From Procambarus clarkii (taxonomy: Eukaryota; Arthropoda; Malacostraca; Decapoda; Cambaridae): DNA of 64,000 bases. Each line of letters starts with the position of its first letter. The first letter of the stretch is position 1. The notes under the pieces were generated by a model that was not told where the DNA came from, did not search any database, and saw nothing but the letters and a program-made list of their open reading frames with translations. The stretch lies in assembly GCF_040958095.1 (NCBI RefSeq), contig NC_091208.1, forward strand, positions 1,918,156-1,982,155, read 5' to 3'. The translations under genes and the position numbers were made by a program. Shown one piece after another: positions 11,112-20,096 of this stretch.

Positions 11112-12887
11112 ATGTCTTATAAAATTTTACCCAATGGCCAACTCTATACGTCTAAGGAAATAGACACTTTTCAAATGGAGGCTAATCCATTTTTTTATTT
11201 ACCACCTCAAATGCAACCTCAGATTTTTCTCAGAAAAGAAAATAGTGATCTCAAAGAGGATTTTGAATTACTTTATATTGGTTATGACCGGGAAAAAATA
11301 CCTAATATTATGGGGCCAAATGCTCGAGCGATTAGCCGTCCTAATGCTGCCCATCCCCCTCGAATTAGTAACAGTCTGCAATCGTATCGTCATTATGCTG
11401 GTATTTCTGTCAATACTCATTCTGTAGGTGAAATTCATCAAAAGACAGTTATTCATACATTATACACAACATCTCGAATGAGTAAACTTTTACCCATTCC
11501 TTGTCAAAATCCTATGGTGGCAGTAGTAAACTGGCACAATCCCGAAGACAGTATTACAGTAAAACAAGATAGTATAGACCGTGAGATATTTTCAGGTGTT
11601 TCTTATGAAACATCAATTGTTCGATATAATTATGGATCAGGACAGAATGCACTACCAACTTTTTGTCAGACCTATTTTGATCAGCATACCCCACTTCAAC
11701 GTGGTGTTCAGTTGGGAATTTTTAAAGGGGTTAATCCCAAGTGTCAAGAAGATAATAGTTTGCTTAATTTTACAAATGGAGAAATAGAATTCGTTCACAT
11801 AGATGCCAATACTCTTGCTCTTATTTGGAATGGTAAAATTGGGGATTTAAAAGAGCCTATATATGACGATTCTGTTCCAGTATATACAGGGACGAAGAAT
11901 GGAAAAGGGAGTCGAAATGACTACCGAGTTACAGTAAATGATCCACACCACCCTTCCCTTGAACGGCAACAACGGTTGAAGAAATCTCAATATTCTTTAG
12001 CTTTTAAAGAACATCATCCTAATTACATTACATTTAGGTACTTTAAAATAGATAGTGTAGATTTACCAGTACTACAAAGTTGGCGTTTTTCTCTGATAAC
12101 AGTGTCACCATATATACCATCTTTAGGTGATGAGTTACAAACACCCACTTCACAAAAAGGTGTAATTGGGCGATTAGTTAGTGAACAGGATATGCCTTAC
12201 ATTAAATTAATGAGTCAGGGTGATATGTTTTCATCAAATGTACCCATTGATGTTTTAGTTAACCCTCATTCACTTAAAAGACAAGCTCCAGATTTATATT
12301 GCAATACCTTTGATAATTTGAATTACATGGATGCAGCTTTTACTCTCACTTTTGAAAATGTTATTGAACATCTACAGTGGGGTCGAAAAACTTGTACTGG
12401 AATCCTTATGAATCCCTATACGGGTGAACCATATTTAAATAGAGATAATGAGCCAGTTTTAGCTAGTTTATATGAAGGTTCTTATATGTGTGTTACCAAT
12501 CACCGCGCAAATGCTATGATGCACACTTCACGAGCAGATGAAGTTGTATTTTCTGAACTGACCGGAGCACCAGTTCGAGGACGACGTGGTGATCTTTCCA
12601 CAGGACCCATGGAACTTGTATCATTCTGTAGTATAGGAGCTGCTCGAATTCATACAGAATTGACTCAAATACGCTCAGACATGAAACACATTGAATTGGA
12701 AACTATTCAAAATAATGAAACAGAAACAGAAAAAAATGAAAATGAAAGTGGAGTTATCTGTGGATTAAAATACCTTCAACGTTATCATGACGATTTAATG
12801 TTAGCAAATATTAACTTAGCATACAAATGTACATCCATGGTAAATATTGAAGAAATTAAAAAAAAAAAAAAATATTGTTATTGTTAA
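11112..12887 (+). CDS. RNA polymerase second-largest subunit-like, C-terminal half
   Basis: 591 residues. Several RPB2/beta hallmarks appear in order: a Pro-Arg-x-Ser-Asn region followed by Tyr-Arg-His (about 72-95); MVAVVNWHNPEDSITVKQDS (about 137-156), equivalent to the (N/H)QEDS.(I/V) block with the following IDREIFSGVSYET; GDELQTPTSQKGVIG (about 339-353), equivalent to GDKFSSRHGQKG; IDVLVNPHSLKRQ, matching the D(L/V).(V/I)NPHA(I/L)PSRM segment; and NPYTGEPY then HTSRADEVVFSELTGAPVRG and STGPMEL, matching the anchor region. The second of the two active-site lysines (in QKG) is kept, but the first (in GDK) is Glu. The protein ends in a Lys run without the Zn clamp of cellular RPB2. It would form the catalytic RNA polymerase core with a beta'-like partner, which is not in the window. 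Confidence 0.88.
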   Translation: MSYKILPNGQLYTSKEIDTFQMEANPFFYLPPQMQPQIFLRKENSDLKEDFELLYIGYDREKIPNIMGPNARAISRPNAAHPPRISNSLQSYRHYAGISVNTHSVGEIHQKTVIHTLYTTSRMSKLLPIPCQNPMVAVVNWHNPEDSITVKQDSIDREIFSGVSYETSIVRYNYGSGQNALPTFCQTYFDQHTPLQRGVQLGIFKGVNPKCQEDNSLLNFTNGEIEFVHIDANTLALIWNGKIGDLKEPIYDDSVPVYTGTKNGKGSRNDYRVTVNDPHHPSLERQQRLKKSQYSLAFKEHHPNYITFRYFKIDSVDLPVLQSWRFSLITVSPYIPSLGDELQTPTSQKGVIGRLVSEQDMPYIKLMSQGDMFSSNVPIDVLVNPHSLKRQAPDLYCNTFDNLNYMDAAFTLTFENVIEHLQWGRKTCTGILMNPYTGEPYLNRDNEPVLASLYEGSYMCVTNHRANAMMHTSRADEVVFSELTGAPVRGRRGDLSTGPMELVSFCSIGAARIHTELTQIRSDMKHIELETIQNNETETEKNENESGVICGLKYLQRYHDDLMLANINLAYKCTSMVNIEEIKKKKKYCYC

Positions 12888-12939
12888 ATATGCTTGTTTA
12901 ATAATATACATTCACCTAAGCCTTATTATTTATTAAACT

Positions 12940-13297
12940 GACTCTTTGCCACAGGGAAATAATTGTTGTGACACTAGTAAACTAGCTCTCTATAACTGCA
13001 GTGACTGGAAATCACCTCAGCCATAAAAAAACTGGCTCTTTGCCACAAGGAAAAATAACTGCAGTGACTGGAAATCACCTCAGCCATAAAAAAAACTGGC
13101 TCTTTGCCACAAGGAAAAATAACTGCAGTAACTGGAAATCACCTCAGCCATAAAAAACTGGCTCTTTGCCACAAGGAAAAATAACTGCAGTGACTGGAAA
13201 TCACCTCAGCTATAAAAACTGGCTCTTTGCCACAAGGAAAAATAACTGCAGTGACTGGAAATCACCTCAGCTATAAAAACTGGCTCTTTGCCACAAG
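12940..13297. repeat. Tandem repeat, 61-64 bp unit, five copies plus a diverged one
   Basis: Units beginning ACTGGCTCTTTGCCACAAGG start at 13031, 13095, 13157, 13218 and 13279 (the last partial); a diverged and expanded unit precedes them from 12940. The unit carries CTGCAGTGACTGGAAATCACC followed by a short A run whose length sets the period. It lies 50 bp after the polymerase stop codon and right before a candidate minus-strand gene ending near 13311. No open frame runs through it. Possible roles: homologous-region-like origin or enhancer (seen in baculoviruses), or plain satellite. Confidence 0.9.
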
Positions 13298-13310
13298 GAC
13301 ATAACCTGTG

Positions 13311-13808
13311 TTAGAATTGGAGTAAGTGAAGAATGTGTGTTATGCAATCGGTAAATAACTTTATTCTTCCTTCTTCTTCTTCTTCTTTTGCACTGGGGAA
13401 GCCGGCAGAGTGACTGACCAGAGAGACAGAATCATACGTTGCTGATAGAAACAGTCCTGTAAAACAGATAATAAGGCGTAAGTAAGGTTAATATTTTGTG
13501 TCTCCTATATAGAAATTACCACTTGATTTGTGTTATCTTACTTAATGTGTCTAAGAATCTGGTCATAACTATTGACTTTAAATAAACTTTCAATTGGAGT
13601 ATGTGTGTATATATGGATGACTGATCTTACCTGCAGCTGATTGTTGGTTCTGATGTCCAACAATGAGGTTATTATTAGCAGAGATCTGGATGTAATCGGC
13701 AGTGTCTCCCTTGACCTTGATCTTCTCGGAACCGACCATTGTGTCAGCCTCAACTCTCGTGGAAACTAGTAGACACAAGACTATTATCTTGAATACTTCC
13801 CCTTCCAT
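13311..13808 (-). CDS. Candidate two-exon secreted peptide
   Basis: Exon 1 (13808-13631) starts with ATG and encodes a classic signal peptide: MEGEVFKIIVLCLLVSTRVEA, with cleavage likely after Ala. It ends in CAG followed by the donor GTAAGATC. A good acceptor (TTTTACAG) at about 13457 opens exon 2 (13456-13311), which keeps frame and ends in an acidic Glu run and a TAA. The mature part would be about 85 residues with one Cys, no family recognised. GC content is higher than in its neighbours and the gene resembles host rather than viral genes. A TATATAAG box on the minus strand near 14073 could be its promoter. An AATAAA inside exon 2 near 13360 conflicts with this reading, so the 3' end is uncertain. 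Confidence 0.4.
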
Positions 13809-13838
13809 GCTCTTCTGTACACATACAAAACCCAGCAC

Positions 13839-14789
13839 GAGATGCCGTCAGAGTAGCAGGCGCCCGCCCTGTCAAACGTGTATGAGCAGTTTTTTTTTTT
13901 TTGCCTGCTCTCTCCACGGTGTGGGTATTCTTATTATATTCTACTGCTGATAATTAATTCTCTCAAATAGCGGGTGCTGGAGAATGAGTTTTCTTGTAGG
14001 ATTTTGGTTAGACTGCTGTGGTTTTGAACACTGTGGTGGCGACGACGGCGACACGCGCCATCTTATATACAGCGAGGTTACCTCAGCCAGACTCCAGGGC
14101 GTAATATAAGCTTAGGTTGACTTATTCAGCTTGTCTTATCAGCCATAATGTTTATTATTTTTTTTTAGATCAGGTGACCCAGAGTACATCATCAACATTA
14201 AGAAAGAAGTACCCCCTAATAAACTTCGGTCACACTTACTTCACACTACCATGCATGTTCACTGGTCCAGATCCTAAAAATCGTGTAAATTATTACTCTT
14301 GTTAACTACTGATTTTAAATCTTCCACAGCTTTTAGATTTTCAGGACCTTCAGTGAGTGTGAGTATATCAATCTCTTTATACAGTCTATTTCAGCATCAC
14401 TACAAAAATTATACAATTACAGAGTGCAAACTATAACTTATCCTCTGAGATGATAATATACCTTTATCTTATAAGATAAAACTATAAATTATATCCTTTT
14501 CCCCAATTTGAATTATATCATAATGAGTTGTGGATTACAGATTACTTTTCTCCCTGAAACACCAATTATTCATCTACTAGCTAGGATATAATTCAAAATT
14601 TAAAATAATATACAAACTATATTATAATGTTATTGATGAAAAGATTTTTATCACATCAGTTGCTAAAAGAAGATAATCAAATTTTATTTTCACCACACAT
14701 ATATATATTTAAGGAATCTGATATAGATTTATGTTAATTATACTTTTGTATAAGAGGAGGCAGGAAGTTCCAAGGCAATCATAAAAGTC
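13839..14789. other. Mostly non-coding stretch with promoter-like and splice-like signals
   Basis: Contains the TATATAAG-like box near 14073 in a GC-rich patch (13990-14110), and on the plus strand a long pyrimidine tract ending in TTTTTTTTAG near 14168, followed by about 130 bp open in two frames. These could be an exon of an unidentified gene. From 14310 to 14789 I see only AT-rich sequence with no supported feature. Confidence 0.3.
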
Positions 14790-15335
14790 ATGGTATCATC
14801 ATCAAAAAAAAAACAACAACAAAAAATTGTCAAGAAAAAATGTATCCATAATGAGAAATTCTTCAGAGAAATAATTACAGACAAAGTGAAGAAAATAGTG
14901 GACATGCTTATTAATGTCCATGGTAAAGGAGATAAAATGATTTATAACCTCTTCAATTTAGATAGGTATTGGGAAAAAGTATCCACGGTTCCTTTAACCC
15001 AAAATACTTATGTAAACGCCTGTTTGTCTTACTTGAGAGATCCAGTGCACACATATGACGCTCTCATCAGAATGAATGTTTTATCTCATAATGAAAAAGG
15101 TGATTACATGTTTGGTCATCCAGTAATATTACATGATAATCATCTTGCTGGACGACAGCTTCTAATTAAACGTTCTCATGTGGATATGATTATTGGGACT
15201 GTGACAACTGAACAAGGATTGCTAAATGGTATCTATAATACTGGGCCGATTACTTGCCAATCAGTCACATGTAGCTTCTGTGAATATCTGATAGCTAAAA
15301 ATTTTTATAATAAATTTGTACAAAATTGTATTTAA
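14790..15335 (+). CDS. Orphan protein with C-terminal Cys pair
   Basis: 181 residues from ATG at 14790. The N-terminus is strongly basic and Lys/Gln-rich (residues 5-19), which could be a nuclear signal or DNA-binding tail. The rest looks globular, with no TM segment or signal peptide. A block around residues 108-131 (GHPVILHDNHLAGRQLLIKR) has several His and Arg residues, and CQSVTCSFC near the end could bind metal. I do not recognise the family. It is intact and isolated from its neighbours by 600 bp on the 3' side. Confidence 0.5.
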   Translation: MVSSSKKKQQQKIVKKKCIHNEKFFREIITDKVKKIVDMLINVHGKGDKMIYNLFNLDRYWEKVSTVPLTQNTYVNACLSYLRDPVHTYDALIRMNVLSHNEKGDYMFGHPVILHDNHLAGRQLLIKRSHVDMIIGTVTTEQGLLNGIYNTGPITCQSVTCSFCEYLIAKNFYNKFVQNCI

Positions 15336-15629
15336 TAAATCAAATTATAAAAACTGAAATGTATTTTTGTTATGAAGGTATCCATCTCTTTATACAAAGT
15401 AGCTACATTCCAACATTCGGTTTCAGTATCCCCAAAATTTTATCCTTTTCCCCAGTTTGAAATATTTTCATAAACAGTTGAAGATTTCAGGTCCAAAAAA
15501 AATAAATAATACATTCGCTATTATTCCAAGAAAAAAAATGCTTTATAATCATTTCTAAATAAATGGATCCATATTTTTGGCTGTGTTTGGCACAACCCAG
15601 CCATTGTTCGTAAATTTCATATTCTCTTG

Positions 15630-15745
15630 TTCAGCTGACACATTGCTGCATCTGCTCTGGGCAACCAGCTAGCTATGTCGCAACCTTATTATTTAGAACG
15701 GGAACTTTAGTTTAGGTGGACGTCACCATGAATTTAATGAATAGT
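15630..15745 (-). promoter_or_regulatory. Decayed copy of a shared promoter cassette
   Basis: Read on the minus strand, AGCTGGTTGCCCAGAGCA followed by TGTGTCAGCTGA matches the core of the promoter cassettes at 30.8, 39.8, 48.0 and 19.6 kb. An upstream piece (TAGGTGGACGTCACCATGAATTT on plus) matches TAGGTGGACTTCGCCGCCATGAG at 39.87 kb. Its TATA position reads AGAATATGAAAT, so it is probably dead, and no gene follows it. The rest of 15336-15941 shows nothing. Confidence 0.5.
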
Positions 15746-15941
15746 TCAGATTGGAGAATTATCAATTACCACAATACCATCATTACAGCATGAGGCGAAT
15801 TTTTGTTTTAAGTAAAACGAAAGATATAAAAGATTAGTTAGTTAAACCAAAAAATATATTTCATTTGTTGTTTTATAAATCAAAGAGATATATATTTTTT
15901 ATTTCATTTTTAATAACTCCTTTACTCTAAATTATTTCAGA

Positions 15942-17273
15942 TTAAGAAAAATATACTTTAGTTACGTGACTAATTAAATTGCGACATATTGGACAGTTAC
16001 TAAGTTGTAAAAGACACAATTCACAGACACAAAAATGTTGGCAGGGTAAAATAAGAACACAACGTTCTTTATCTTGGCAGATATTACAGCGTGTATTCAT
16101 TAAATTCTTATCATGTTGACAATCAGATGAAACTGTGGGTTGTTGACGTCCTAAATTCTTTATAGTAAAGCTCAATATCTGATCACATTTGGGATCAGAT
16201 ATACAATAAGTAGTTGTATTAGGCTCATTATTAGTCCTGGTTAATGTTACTGTGTCATTATTCATTAAGGTTAAACATATATTTTCAACTTCATCTTTTT
16301 CGTTTTGATTATTTTCTTCTATGATTTTAACCCTTTTAAATTTTCTTTGGTTAATATATAAATATCTTGTTATAATAGTTATAGCTTGATCATATGATTT
16401 AAATGATCGTCCAGAGTATATTACTACCTCTTTAAATACTCTTTTAACAATATCGCATTTGTAACTTTTAGATAAAGTTACTAAAATATCTAATTTGTTC
16501 ATCATTTGCATAATTATATCATTAGAAAATATTTGGGGGGGATATTTAGTGATTGTAGATGAACGTATATTTTTAATAAAATCAGGCCCTTTCATGACCA
16601 ATATATAATAACATTGTGTTGACCAACGCCCATGTTCTATCCATGGATCATGACCTTCTTTCCAATTTCGAAAATGCATATTGCAATAGAAACAGATTAC
16701 TTCATCTCCACGAGGTGGTTTTTTTATAAAAAAAAACCCAGCTTGGGCTAACTCTTTTGGGCTGGGATGTTTTATTGAAAGTGGCCACGAGTCTTTGAAA
16801 CTAGACAAGCGAACTCTAACCTCACTATATTTTTCATGATGTGGAGTTTTATGCAAGAGTATCCCCTTGGGTAATTTGTTTTTTTGATCTAATTCAAATT
16901 CCAAATCTTTATTATACTTAATATACTTGGGTTCTATGAGATAAGATGAAAATTCAATAGGAATATTACCTACTGGTTCGCCCTTCAAAAATGGACATTC
17001 AGGGCTTATTCTCCTATGAAATTCACTAAGTTTAATAGTGCTGTTATTTAAAATGAGTATTATATCTTCATTGAAATAATCGTCATCATTTAAAATATCA
17101 TCCCAAGAATTTACATAGACATAACAAAATGCACAAGCGCATTCTATTCCTTTTTTCAGATAGAAGAAGCCATTAGTTACCAACTCTTTGGGCTTTGGAT
17201 TACTTACAGGCCAATTAATAAATGTTTCTAATTGCTCTTGCTCGTATTTTAAATCATTGTCTATACACAGCAT
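15942..17273 (-). CDS. Inhibitor of apoptosis protein (BIR-BIR-RING), intronless
   Basis: 443 residues, ATG at 17273. BIR1 (about 10-95) has CAFC and ends HRRISPEC, but carries a long acidic insert between the Cys pair and the His. BIR2 (about 155-225) is canonical: GFFFIKKP, CFYC, 16 residues, His, six residues, Cys. The C-terminal RING (about 395-435) has CNICQDKERCVLILPCQHFC and CPICRN. The family binds caspases or their activators through BIRs and acts as an E3 ubiquitin ligase through the RING; many insect DNA viruses carry it to block apoptosis. It has no intron and no UBA domain, unlike the IAP at 24-26 kb, so the two have separate histories. A 170-residue Lys/Asn-rich linker separates BIR2 from the RING. 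Confidence 0.9.
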   Translation of the reverse strand: MLCIDNDLKYEQEQLETFINWPVSNPKPKELVTNGFFYLKKGIECACAFCYVYVNSWDDILNDDDYFNEDIILILNNSTIKLSEFHRRISPECPFLKGEPVGNIPIEFSSYLIEPKYIKYNKDLEFELDQKNKLPKGILLHKTPHHEKYSEVRVRLSSFKDSWPLSIKHPSPKELAQAGFFFIKKPPRGDEVICFYCNMHFRNWKEGHDPWIEHGRWSTQCYYILVMKGPDFIKNIRSSTITKYPPQIFSNDIIMQMMNKLDILVTLSKSYKCDIVKRVFKEVVIYSGRSFKSYDQAITIITRYLYINQRKFKRVKIIEENNQNEKDEVENICLTLMNNDTVTLTRTNNEPNTTTYCISDPKCDQILSFTIKNLGRQQPTVSSDCQHDKNLMNTRCNICQDKERCVLILPCQHFCVCELCLLQLSNCPICRNLISHVTKVYFS

Positions 17274-17338
17274 CTTTTATACTGATTAATCCTTGTGTCT
17301 TTTCTTCTATATATCAACATAAAAGAATTTTTTTTTTT

Positions 17339-17482
17339 TTACTGAATAGTTAAAATAGCTTTTATTTCATCACTAGTAGTTAAAAAATGTATTTTTAATT
17401 TGGTTGATTCTTTATTTTTTCTTAGTAAACCTACCTCCACATATGAATTTATATTAAATATATTTATTGGCAGAGGTTTATA

Positions 17483-17523
<41 letters not shown>

Positions 17524-17725
17524 CATTATTATCTATTACATATATATTTGCTTGATTTACATTAGCTTCACTAAATATTTTTTGAACTAAAATACTCACA
17601 GAAGCCATAATATTTTTCATATCTTGATTAAAAGGTGAGGAATATGATGATGGGGGAAAAATATAACAAAATTTATTGGTTATATCGATTAAATCTGGAA
17701 TAGTTTGCCCAGATATATACTGCAT
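17339..17725 (-). CDS. Orphan protein with poly-Asn tract
   Basis: 128 residues from ATG at 17725, just upstream of the IAP on the same strand (65 bp gap). A run of about 15 Asn codons (ATT/TTA microsatellite on plus, about 17485-17525) splits an N-terminal half from a C-terminal half with beta-like pattern. No motif recognised. The repeat length is likely polymorphic. Confidence 0.4.
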
Positions 17726-17927
17726 ATTAATATTTTTTATATACTATTAATGAAACTTGGTTCAACTAGAACCATACACACAAATCTACATTCACATTAC
17801 AAAGTAATATAAATGACACAGCATAAAGTATTCTGTGATAACATATGCTATTGACCTCAGAAACATTGACAGAGTTTATCATGTTATGAATTCAAAAAAA
17901 AATCATCTTAAATAATCATATAATTAT

Positions 17928-18722
17928 TTATGCAACCTTTATTCCCATTTTCTTAATAATAGAAATTAATTTCTCCTTGTTTCTAAAGATTTCCTGATAA
18001 AGTGACACTTTATGTTGAAGAACATTGTTTTCTTGGATCAGATTATTCATATCCAGCACAAGTTGTTCTGTGGTCAACGTATTGGCAAGTAATTGATGAA
18101 CCTGTTGGTGGGTCAAGATTAAAATACGGGACCCTTTACTTGCAAGAAGAATTTCCTTCATTGTTGTTATGGGTTGATTTTCTTCACTTGGGTCTTGGGG
18201 ACAAGGACGCTTTTGGGAAGTTGAAACAGTCTTTACTCCAATCTCGTTTCCTTGGGAAATTCTGGTACGTCCATAGGTTCTGGGTCTGGCGGGTCTGGTA
18301 CTACTTCCAGCATTTTCTTGACCTATTGCTCCAGTTGAATTTACTCCAATGTCGCTTCCTTGGGAAATACTGATAGGTCCATGTGTTCTGAGTCTGGCGG
18401 GTCTTACACTTCTACTGGCATTTTCTGCACTGAGTTCATGGGAAGTTGTTGCAACAACAGTCTGACCTACTGTGGAAGATGATGGAGTTGCCGCTCCAGT
18501 TGAATTTACTCCAATGTTGCTTCTTTTAGATAATTGCTGTTGTGTTCTGGGTCCTGCTAATTTCGGAGGCAATGGGTCCACTGTAACTCTAGCAGCGAAA
18601 GTATATGTTCTGCCTAAGTCTAAACAAACCGAACCATCAGTTGTTCTGTTATAGCCACTGCCTCGGACACGTACTAAAGACCTTATTAGCAATTTCATGT
18701 CAAATTCATATGGTGCAACCAT
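17928..18722 (-). CDS. MVAPYEF-family protein with coiled-coil C-terminus
   Basis: 264 residues from the ATG at 18722; an upstream GTG in frame is not needed. The first 60 residues (MVAPYEFDM, SLVRVRGSGYNR, PLPPKLAGPRTQQQ) are shared with the gene at 23126-23386. The middle holds three imperfect repeats of a 25-40 residue unit with IGVNSTGA and RPAR.RT, Ser/Thr/Pro-rich and probably disordered. The last 60 residues form a Leu-rich coiled coil (QQVHQLLANTLTTEQLVLDM). Upstream sequence is also shared with the second copy, then carries 35 bp tandem repeats. It belongs to a local duplicated family; function unknown. Confidence 0.55.
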   Translation of the reverse strand: MVAPYEFDMKLLIRSLVRVRGSGYNRTTDGSVCLDLGRTYTFAARVTVDPLPPKLAGPRTQQQLSKRSNIGVNSTGAATPSSSTVGQTVVATTSHELSAENASRSVRPARLRTHGPISISQGSDIGVNSTGAIGQENAGSSTRPARPRTYGRTRISQGNEIGVKTVSTSQKRPCPQDPSEENQPITTMKEILLASKGSRILILTHQQVHQLLANTLTTEQLVLDMNNLIQENNVLQHKVSLYQEIFRNKEKLISIIKKMGIKVA

Positions 18723-18818
18723 TATGAAAAACACTGTGCGCTCTCTTATTTTATATGATCAATTGTTATCCACTTCCCTAGAAAGAAACTTCCAACAGAC
18801 AAAGGGTGGTTGTAGACT

Positions 18819-18975
18819 AGTTGATGGATAGGTTGGTTGGGTGGCTGTTGACCAGTTGATGGATAGGTTGGTTGGGTGGCTGTTGACCAGTTGATGGACA
18901 GGTTGGTTGGGTGGTTGTAGACCAGTTGATGGACAGGTTGGTTGGGTGGTGGTTGAGCAGTTGATGGACAGGTTA
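18819..18975. repeat. 35 bp tandem repeat upstream of the MVAPYEF gene
   Basis: Four units of 35 bp beginning AGTTGATGGAYAGGTTGGTT start at 18819, 18854, 18889 and 18924, with a partial fifth at 18959. Two degenerate units of the same motif lie at about 23485-23560 upstream of the paralogue. The unit is G/T-rich (GGTTGGTTGGGTGG) on plus and could form G-rich structures. Its position, about 100 bp 5' of the start codon in both copies, suggests a regulatory role. 18985-19257 holds only low-complexity sequence, including a C run near 19204. Confidence 0.9.
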
Positions 18976-19257
18976 CTACCGTGAAAGAAAAAAAAAAATA
19001 TTTGAAAAAGAATAAGACACATACACACATACATTAGTATATTAAATATCTCTGTAGCTGAGAGAGCCATCTATAATAACCTTTCGATATGATGCGTAGC
19101 CTGGCCCGAAGGTGTGGACCTCTTAGCAGGAGTTGAATAAGACTAACTGCAGTGTTTCCGTCGCCCCCTAGCATCACTCGTTTATCTTTTGCCCTTCTAG
19201 CTCCCCCCCCCCCCCCTCATCCCCAAACTCAGCATTGTTGTATATTGCAGTTGTGAC

Positions 19258-19638
19258 TCAATAATTAGATCGCTTAGTTGAATGCCGCCATACCATCTTC
19301 AAAACTACACTGGCTATAACTTCATTAAAGTAATCGACATATATAAGCTCACCTTTACGATGGATGTGATTGATCAGAAGCTCATGTTCATTTTCATAAT
19401 AAATATATTTTTGTGATAACTGAAGAATCATCATTTTATACAATTGCCATTTTGATATAGGATATGACATAAAATAAAGCTTGAAAATATCAACAATGTT
19501 TTCATTGCTTTTTGGGAATTGCCTGCTGATCTTCCTTAGACTAGTACCACGTAAAGTCCCAGTTCTGACTAAGCACTGTGTCAGCTGAGCCATATATAAG
19601 TATTCGTGGCCGCCGGCCATCCACTGACGGCCAGCCAC
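19258..19638 (-). CDS. Possible orphan; 5' part overlaps a promoter cassette
   Basis: The frame runs 126 codons to a TGA at 19258, but its first 30-35 codons lie in a promoter cassette on the opposite strand and start with GTG. The credible part is about 19258-19540, beginning after a possible splice acceptor (CTAGTCTAAG). It encodes about 90 residues rich in Tyr, Ile and Lys with no motif. May be the last exon of a gene or a relic. Confidence 0.25.
   Translation of the reverse strand: MAGRQWMAGGHEYLYMAQLTQCLVRTGTLRGTSLRKISRQFPKSNENIVDIFKLYFMSYPISKWQLYKMMILQLSQKYIYYENEHELLINHIHRKGELIYVDYFNEVIASVVLKMVWRHSTKRSNY
19535..19625 (+). promoter_or_regulatory. Shared TATA promoter cassette, plus orientation
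   Basis: GTACCACGTAAAGTCCCAGTTCTGACTAA, then CACTGTGTCAGCTGAGCC, then the TATA box CATATATAAG (19591-19600), then ATTCGTGGCCGCCGGCCATCC and GCTGCTCTTCCAAAGAAAAA. The same order and spacing occurs at 47990-48150 and, on the minus strand, at 30741-30905 and 39715-39885. It precedes a short ORF at 19676. Confidence 0.7.
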
Positions 19639-19675
19639 ACACCCTTCGCTGCTCTTCCAAAGAAAAAAAAGTGGT

Positions 19676-19822
19676 ATGAAAAGCTCTCTTCAGAAAGAAC
19701 TCACGCTGTTTCCTCAGATGGAATTAGAATGTAAGCTTATTCCTCATATAAATATAATATGTGATATTTTTTTTTCTCAAAAGTATCAGACACCTGATCT
19801 AGATGAAATCCAAAACAATTAA
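19676..19822 (+). CDS. Short ORF downstream of shared promoter
   Basis: 48 codons from the first ATG after the cassette, 76 bp past the TATA box, the same distance class as in the other cassette genes. The product has no motif. AGAAT followed by GTAAGC at about 19730 could be a splice donor, in which case only the first 17-18 codons form exon 1. No coiled coil, unlike the other cassette genes. 19823-20096 shows nothing firm. Confidence 0.3.
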   Translation: MKSSLQKELTLFPQMELECKLIPHINIICDIFFSQKYQTPDLDEIQNN

Positions 19823-20096
19823 AATATACCTTGTCATTTGAAATCTCGGTTAATTACAAGGTTAGTAATGCCTGTGTGAAAATTGGCCATAACACCAAAG
19901 ATCCTCATCAAGTTGATTTGGCTTATTACACGCTGGAGAATGGTGGCAAATCTTTACAAACTCACACTTACTATGAACTTGAACCCCTTTTCCAATCTCT
20001 GATGTCTCTTATTTTTTATTTTTTTTTGAGGGGGGGGGGGAGGTATTTACAAAATTCCTTTCTCTAATGAGTTGACTGCTTACCATCGACATCCTC

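Noticed and set aside
15942-17273. Assigning the locus firmly to WSSV-like nimaviruses because of the IAP
   Set aside because: IAPs are widespread in insect viruses and hosts, and a polymerase subunit does not fit WSSV; left at class level as inference.
18002-18373. Plus-strand 123-codon ORF
   Set aside because: Complement of the MVAPYEF gene, starts at a non-ATG-supported position and has no paralogue support.
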